Source: Akebia trifoliata (taxonomy: Eukaryota > Streptophyta > Magnoliopsida > Ranunculales > Lardizabalaceae). Taken from it: a DNA stretch of 64,000 nucleotides. Positions 58,399-64,000 of this stretch are shown here, piece after piece. Numbering within the stretch: position 1 is the stretch's first letter; every line of letters begins with the position of its first letter. A model generated the notes under the pieces. The model saw only the letters and a list, made by a program, of their open reading frames with translations. It did no database searches and was not told where the DNA came from. A program made the position numbers and the translations under genes. The stretch covers positions 17,665,021-17,729,020 of the forward strand of contig CM030718.1 in NCBI GenBank assembly GCA_017979445.1. Reading direction: 5' to 3'.

Positions 58399-58484
58399 TT
58401 TTTTTATAGGTAAGCTGGACTTGAACCCACGACCTCAAGGTTGCCTTGCAATGTGTCAAACCAACCGAGCTATGGGCAATGCCC
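58399..58484 (-). mobile_element. 86-bp tRNA-derived SINE or tRNA retropseudogene
   Basis: On the minus strand: a GGGCATTGCCC start, a polymerase III A box TAGCTCGGTTGG (58461-58472) and a B box GGTTCAAGTCC (58417-58427) spaced about 33 bp apart. It ends in CTTACCTATAAAAAAA, an A-tail. A 14-bp target duplication flanks it. This is the signature of reverse transcription by LINE machinery. No separate SINE body is present between the tRNA-like head and the tail, so it is unusually short. It is not a working tRNA gene, since the acceptor stem does not pair. Confidence 0.85.
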
Positions 58485-58498
58485 TCAATTTGATAGGC
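58485..58498. repeat. Right TSD of tRNA-like SINE
   Basis: See 58385-58398. Confidence 0.85.
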
Positions 58499-58599
58499 TA
58501 ATTAAGATTAAAAAATTAATTTGATATTAATTAAGTTCAAAATTAATTTTAATATTCGATTTAATTGGTTGATTAAGTTTCTCAAGATTTTAATTTTTT

Positions 58600-59247
58600 A
58601 TTTTATCATTTTATGTGAAAATTTTCAATTTTCCTAAGCGTGAGGTTTCTAAATTTTTTATGTATGTAAATTTTTCAAAAATTTATTTTGAATCTCGTTT
58701 TCCTAAGAATTGAGGTATCTAAGTAAAAGTCGGATATCAAGGGGTATTTTGATCATTTTTGAAAATTTTCATAAAATCCTCCGTTTTCAATAATTTTTAT
58801 CTCGTTAGACTCGAAATCACTTTCTGAGACTAGTAAATATATTTTTGAGACATTTCGGAGGTGTGGAACCCATGAGGAGTATTTTTATCATTCGATTAAA
58901 TTTTTGAATTTTTGTGAGTGATTTTGTTTGATCACAATATGATTCTTTCTAAGTCTCAAGGTCTCATTTTCTTAGAATTGCAAAGTTTCTAGGTTATTGA
59001 AATGTGGGACAAACCTACTCGTATGTACTTGCTAAATCGAGTGTATAGTGTAGCAATCTTAAGCATGCGTAATTCTATATCAAGCATGCTAAGGAAAGTA
59101 GAAGGGGAAAGTAGAAGGATTGGGAGGGGGTAATAATAAGATATGGTCTCTCACAGGCATCTAGCTTTTTTTCTACTCTCATCATTAGGAATTCGCGACA
59201 ACTAGATGATGGATTGTCGAATCGGCAGATGTAAAAATGGGATGTAG
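58600..59247 (-). repeat. Diverged Tat-type LTR remnant
   Basis: In order it echoes the Tat LTR: TTTTCCTAAGCGTGAGG, AGGGGTATTTTGATCATTTT, ATTTTTATCTCGTTAGA, TTTTCTTAGAATTGCAAAG, and finally GGCAGATGTAAAAATGGGAT at about 59224, matching GGCGGATGCAAAAATGGGGT just before the LTR end of element 3. It is much too diverged to belong to elements 1-3. The start is not defined. Confidence 0.55.
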
Positions 59248-59544
59248 ATAAGCGTAGGTACCTTGGATAAAAAAAATGATAGAACATCCAATTTTAATTC
59301 CAAGAAAATGATGATTTTATTGATATTTTATTTTATTTATGATTTTAGGTTAATAGCAAGCCCCTTTCATGGCAGGATTAGAAGAGATCCAGAAAACTTA
59401 GGGTAAATGATGGTCATAATTGCAACCCTTTATTATTATTATTATTATTATTTTTTTGGTGCCTAAAGGAATGTAGAGGAACTATCCTAAAATAATCTAA
59501 GTTTTTTGCTAAGGACTCTTAGTGACAAAAAGAAGTAAAAAAAG
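59248..59544. other. Segment after the diverged LTR
   Basis: No gene. It begins AAGCGTAGGTACC. An ATT microsatellite is at about 59433-59452. Confidence 0.4.
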
Positions 59545-60215
59545 GAAATGAATGCTAAGGTGACCTTTAAGAGGTCTAAAGATTTTTAAGAGACCCGTTT
59601 TACGAAAATAAGAACACACTAAATTAACTTTTAAGAGGTTCAAAGGTCTTAAAGAGACTCGAACTACCAAATGAAAATGTACTAAATTGACCTTTAAAAG
59701 ATCCAAAGGTCTTTAAGAGACCCGATTTACGAAAGAAAAACACACTAATTTGACCTTTAAGAGGTCTAAAGGTCTTTAAGAGACCCAATCTATGAAAAAA
59801 AGTATACTAGATTGACCTTTAAGAAATCCAAAGGTCTTTGAGAGACCCGAAATAAGAAAGAAAATGCGAAATTTTGAATTTGAGATAGTTTGAGCTATAA
59901 AAATGAAGACAAGTCCCTTGCCAGACCTTCTAACATTAAAGCTTGTGCTAAGGTAACCTTTAAGAGCTCCAAAGATCTTCAAGACATCTGGTCTACGATC
60001 TAAAGTGACCTTTAAGAGGTCCAAAAGTCTTTGAAAGACACAAATTAGGAACTAAGTTGACCTTTAAGAGGTCCAAAAATCTTTTGGAGACTTGATCTAT
60101 GAACTAAGTTGACCTTTAAGATATCCAAAGGTCTCTGAAAGACTTGATGTATGAGCTTGGTTGACCTTAAGATGCCCAAAGGTCTTTAAGAGACCTGTTT
60201 TACGAAAAAAAGGGA
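59545..60215 (-). repeat. Degenerate 50-65-bp tandem array
   Basis: TGACCTTTAAGAGGTCCAAAGG and its variants recur at about 59561, 59624, 59689, 59750, 59813, 59950, 60008, 60059, 60110 and 60162. GACCTTTAAGAGGTC is itself a near-palindrome. Minus-strand frames (for example 59706-59509) are repeat peptides with LLKVNLV. Confidence 0.85.
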
Positions 60216-60480
60216 ATATATTTGATGGTGTCTCGAATGTAGGAGGCACAAAGGAAAAAAAAATATCCCTTGTTTGGATACAATACTCAGACCTTTGAAT
60301 TGGTGCCTCAAGTGTATGAGGCAAATCTTAAAAAAGGTTCATTGTACAGGTTGCCTTACCCTTGAACCCTTGAAGTGGGTATCTCGAATGTATGAGATTT
60401 GAGCCTAAAAGGTCTTGGAAAGATTCGTTGTAAACGGAAACTTTGCCCTTAAACCTTGGAAATTGGTATCTTGGTTGTAT
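60216..60480. repeat. Short degenerate repeats (TCTCGAATGTATGAG type)
   Basis: GGTGTCTCGAATGTAGGAGG, GGTGCCTCAAGTGTATGAGG and GGTATCTCGAATGTATGAGA mark three to four decayed units between the two longer arrays. Confidence 0.6.
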
Positions 60481-61000
60481 CAAAATTGAACCTTGAAAAT
60501 TTTAAGAAGATTACATGGCCCTTGCCGATGAAGAATGATTGTGTGACCCATAGGTGGGGTCAAGCTTGAAGGTTATAATAAACCTTAAATAGATGAGGAT
60601 TGATTGCATTGGACGGCCCTTACTGATGAGGAATAATAGAGTAACCCACAAGTGGGCTCGATCTTGAGAGGTTCTACAAACCTAAAATAGATATGGATTG
60701 ATTGCATCTACAGCCCTTGCAGACAAGGAATAATGAAGCGATCCACAAGTGGGATAGATTTGGAGAGGTTCTAACAAACCTAAAATAAATAGGATTGATT
60801 GCATGCATGACCCTTGCCAACGAGGAATAATGAAGCCACCCACAAGTGTGGTCGATTGTGAGAGGTTCTATTAAACTTAAAATAAATGAGAATCGATAGC
60901 ATTGCACAACCTTTTCCAGTGAGGAATAATGAAGTGATCCACGAATGGCGTCGATCTAGAGAGGTTCTAACAAACCTAAAATAGATGAGGATCAATAGTA
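60481..61000 (-). repeat. About 95-bp tandem array (5 units)
   Basis: Units carry GATGAGGAATAATGAAG, then CACAAGTGGG, then GAGAGGTTCTAACAAACCTA, with markers at about 60527, 60626, 60722, 60821 and 60921. Minus-strand frames are repeat-derived. Confidence 0.85.
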
Positions 61001-61685
61001 CAATATTTCCTAAGAATCTCGAAGTTTTAAGGAAATGAGAGTGGAGGTCTATCCTAGGGATTGAAGTAGAAATCTTTTCACCCCTCTTGGATGGAGACAC
61101 AATTTAGGATGACTCGCAACTTAGACTTATGAATTCGAGTTGAATTTGAGAGGATGGGAACTTTTAAACCTATGGATATAACTAGGTCTAAAGAGTTGAA
61201 AAGCCTTAAGTTTAATTTGAAGGAAACACCACAACTTAGAAGTTAGCTTGATCAAATATATGACATTATAAACCAAACTTCCTTTAGGGTCTCGTAGAAC
61301 CGGATGACTAGATTGGGCTCACACAAGAAAAGATTGAGCTCTTGAATATATAGGAAAACCTATTGTGATAGGAGTAATGAAATTAAGCTCTAATCATATA
61401 CTTGAAAAAATCAGGAAGTCTTCGATGGACCTTGAGTTTGGACTTAAGAGTAAAGTTACCCTCGACTTAACAATAAGTGGGAATGTGAAAACACAATAGA
61501 TTTGGATTTAGACTAACCACAAGAAGTCAAGAGAGTGGGAAAAGGATCAAGGTTCTGTTCCAATCCAAGAGTGAAGTTTAATCTAGGCTAAACACTTGTT
61601 CCGATCGAGGGTGAGGGTAGACAATACCAAAAACCTCTTTTACCTTTGGTTATGGGTGAGGCCATTCTAGGCTAAGATAGTACCT
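61001..61685. other. Region without a gene
   Basis: No domain or clear repeat; probably internal non-coding sequence of the same decayed element. Confidence 0.4.
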
Positions 61686-61773
61686 GGCTAAGGGTTAAGT
61701 ATGGCCAAAAAAAGTTTTTCCTTAGCCAAGGGTAAGGTACGACTAGGAAAAACTTTTGCCTTAGTCAAGGGTG
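61686..61773 (-). repeat. About 40-bp tandem units, left part
   Basis: CCTTAGCCAAGGGTAAGGTA and AAAAACTTTTGCCTTAGTCA units. They resume at 63516 after a solo LTR. Confidence 0.75.
61769..61773. repeat. Left TSD (GGGTG) of solo LTR 61774-63515
   Basis: Identical copy at 63516-63520. Confidence 0.9.
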
Positions 61774-63515
61774 TGAAAGTGCCCTCGATCCGTAGGGTGC
61801 GCGGATCCACTTTTGACCCTTGAGGTTTGGGAGTCACTACCTAGTTATTACGATCTGAGAACCGAATACTGACTCTAAAATGATAAAAAAAACTAATCTA
61901 CTATAGAAAAACTGAATTCGGGGATTACATTACGAGATTGGAAGGTGTTAGGCACAACCCCACCTGACCAATGTCGGTCTCTACTTATCCCAAATAAGAC
62001 TATATTGCTAATGACGAAACCTAGATAAAAAATAACAGAAATGTTACCTTCGATACACAAAGGTTCTATTCCCTCAAATCTGGTGAAACTACTCATTGTA
62101 CCATACTCATTGCTTCGTTCTGTCTCCAGATCTGATTTCTGATCTCCGAGACAAGGTATCTCCTTCTTTGATCTGGATGTTTCGAATTTGTTATAGATTT
62201 TTGGGGTGTTTTTGAAAGGTTTCTAGGTATTTTTCAGGCTAAAATCGAAGTATGGGTGTTAGGTAAGGAGTTGAGGCTTCAAAATTAAGGTTTGGGGAAG
62301 GTTGTGGAGGCTTTTTCAGCTATTTTTTTTAGGGTTTTTTCTTTGCTACGAAAATAGGGTGTGGAGGCTCCTATTTATAAAGTTTTTTAGAAGCATTAGG
62401 GCTTGATTAGGGTTTCTTTCAGAGTTTTAATTAGGATTTTGACTTTGGTCTTATGAGATTGGCTTAGTCTTTAGGGTTTTAATTTAGGATTTTGACTTTA
62501 GTCTTATGAAATTGACTTGATTAGTTTAGATTAGGATTTTGATTTAGGATTTTGACTTTAGTCAATCTCACTTTAGTCTTATGAGATTGACTTGATTAGT
62601 TTAGATTAGGGTTTTGATTTAAGATTTTGACTTTAGTCTTATGAGATTGACTTTAATTTTTCTTGGTTGACTTTTAATATCTTGACTTTAGTCTTACTTG
62701 ATTGACTTTAATTTTTGGAGAACCCATTTTTATTATATTTTTAATAACCCCTTTTTATTATATTTTTAATTCTTTGGGCCCCCAGATGGAGGGGTCCTTG
62801 AATAAATATCTTGGCAACTATCAACAATTTTGCCTGAAAGCTTAATTGATCGATTTTTTAGTTTAAAATTTTAAATTAATTTTATTAATGTTTCACTTTA
62901 CATTATTTAATGTTTTATTTATTAATTTTGAAAATTTTAATTATTAAATTTGTGAAATTACCGTTTTGCCCTCGGAGAAGATTTTTTACGTTTTAAGTCA
63001 TTTTTTAATGTTTCAAGATGTTTTGGAATCAATTTTTCATAAGAAATTCAATGGGAATGTTGGTTTTTATCATTTATGAATTTTTTTGTATGAAATGGTC
63101 GTGAACTTTATAAGGGGCATTTTCGTAATTTTATCAAATTTTGTGAAAATTGGCGAAATGATTTATTTGATTTCGATTTGTTATTTTATGTGTTTGAATG
63201 AGTTTTCCTAATCGTAACGTAGGCTCTAAGGTTGTTTTGATGTTAGGGGTATTTTGGTAATTTGATCATTTTTAGTGATTTTTATCGTGAAGCTTCTTTT
63301 TGGTCTGCAAGATGATGATTTCTATGTTTTTAGGGTCGTATTTTCCTAGCGTAGCGTGATTTCTAAGTTTTGTCAGTTCGAGATACCTCATCCGGATTTC
63401 TGAAACATATTTGGTAACAAAATAAAGTATTGGAATAGACATCCATCATTGGGAACCGTTGCAATCGGGTTGATGAGTTGATTAATCAGGCGACTGCAAA
63501 AATGGGGTGTCTACA
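61774..63515 (-). mobile_element. Solo Tat LTR (type B, 1742 bp)
   Basis: TGAAAGTGCC...GGGGTGTCTACA with perfect GGGTG duplications and no internal region. Type B, with AGGGCTTGATTAGGGTTTC next to CTATTTATA (62371-62379). It lies within the 40-bp tandem units. The minus-strand frame at 62096-61893 is LTR sequence and not a gene. Confidence 0.93.
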
Positions 63516-63600
63516 GGGTGAGGTATGGCCAAGCAAAAGTTTTGCCTTGGCCAAGGGTAAGGTACAACCAGAAAAAACTTTTGCCTTAGATGAAGGTTAG
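63516..63600 (-). repeat. About 40-bp tandem units, right part
   Basis: Begins with the TSD copy GGGTG (63516-63520), then AGGTATGGCCAAGCAAAAGT and CCTTGGCCAAGGGTAAGGTA, continuing the array cut at 61773. Confidence 0.75.
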
Positions 63601-64000
63601 TTTTAGACCCACAAAGTTTGCTTTGACCTACGAACCAATTTTTTTTTTTTACAAAATGTTTCTTTCCCAACATCAATTTTCAACTTGTTTTATTAGGTTT
63701 TGACCTTCTTCAATTTGGAAATTGACTGTAGGGAGTTTAGGTAATTAGGAAGTATCTTGTAAGGCTTAAAAGAAGTGAGAAAATGAGAAAATCCCCCTTA
63801 TCAAAGGTGGGATACCCTATTCTATTACATGGATCATCGACATAAGACCTTACAACCTGACCTTCGGGGTTGACTTGGACTTACAATGCTTTAAGGAGTT
63901 GGCATACAATCTATTGGGTTCATTTTTTTCAAAACATGTGTCCTAAATCACTAAATGATAGCTATGCATGATTGGTGATAGTTAGGTTGAAGGTTCTCAA
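63601..64000. other. Unassigned end of window
   Basis: No gene recognised. Poly-T at 63640-63649. Confidence 0.4.

Noticed and set aside
58399..58484. Functional tRNA gene
   Set aside because: A/B boxes are present, but the acceptor arms do not pair and it has an A-tail and target duplications, so it is a retroposon.

Overview
The window is AT-rich, gene-poor nuclear DNA from a flowering plant. Nearly every recognisable piece is a transposable element or a relic of one. The plant assignment rests on Tat/Ogre-type and chromovirus Ty3/gypsy pol genes, a SIRE-like copia gag, a CACTA transposase-associated domain, a plant 'putative transposon protein' and a scrap of an ISS1/VAS1-like aminotransferase. 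The species cannot be told. I see no intact host gene, rRNA gene or functional tRNA gene.

Layout. 408-737 is the aminotransferase scrap (+). 941-1882 and 14993-16484 are two halves of one decayed chromovirus pol (-), split by Tat element 1 (1883-14992, -), which has 1.74 kb LTRs and a CCATG target duplication. 16896-19067 is a solo LTR of another family (TSD GGCCT). 19388-19960 and 35043-35657 are halves of a plant transposon-protein relic, split by Tat element 2 (19961-35042, +, TSD AATAG). Element 2 itself carries two solo LTRs: 29121-30676 in its tandem array and 31770-33484 in its 3' LTR. Tat element 3 (36785-47731, -) has nearly identical LTRs. 48899-51141 is a copia gag relic. 52858-53271 (-) is a CACTA N-terminal fragment whose possible element end lies near 55690. 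56887-57981 is a Tourist-like element containing a long foldback. 58385-58498 is an 86-bp tRNA-like SINE with its target duplication. About 58600-64000 looks like a diverged Tat LTR followed by tandem-repeat-rich sequence, interrupted by a solo LTR (61774-63515, TSD GGGTG).

The three Tat elements are one family. Each has a PBS resembling a tRNA-Arg complement, a long non-coding leader where gag-protease should be, pol or pol remnants, and a conserved 3' non-coding block. A hypervariable tandem array, a polypurine tract and the LTR follow. Only element 1 keeps the whole RT-RNaseH-archaeal-type RNaseH-integrase run, with stops, frameshifts and an altered RT active site. Elements 2 and 3 share what looks like the same internal deletion, joining the pre-RT region to mid-integrase. 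They therefore look like a non-autonomous lineage that spread by borrowing proteins. LTRs come in two types that differ just upstream of the TATA box, and element 2 pairs one type with the internal structure of the other.

The most unusual signals are the shared deletion, the exchanged U3 module, the 33/34-bp array that is open in all three sense frames, and a 1.7-kb foreign segment in the leader of element 2. Coordinates come from reading by eye. LTR ends and TSDs are exact; array edges are approximate.
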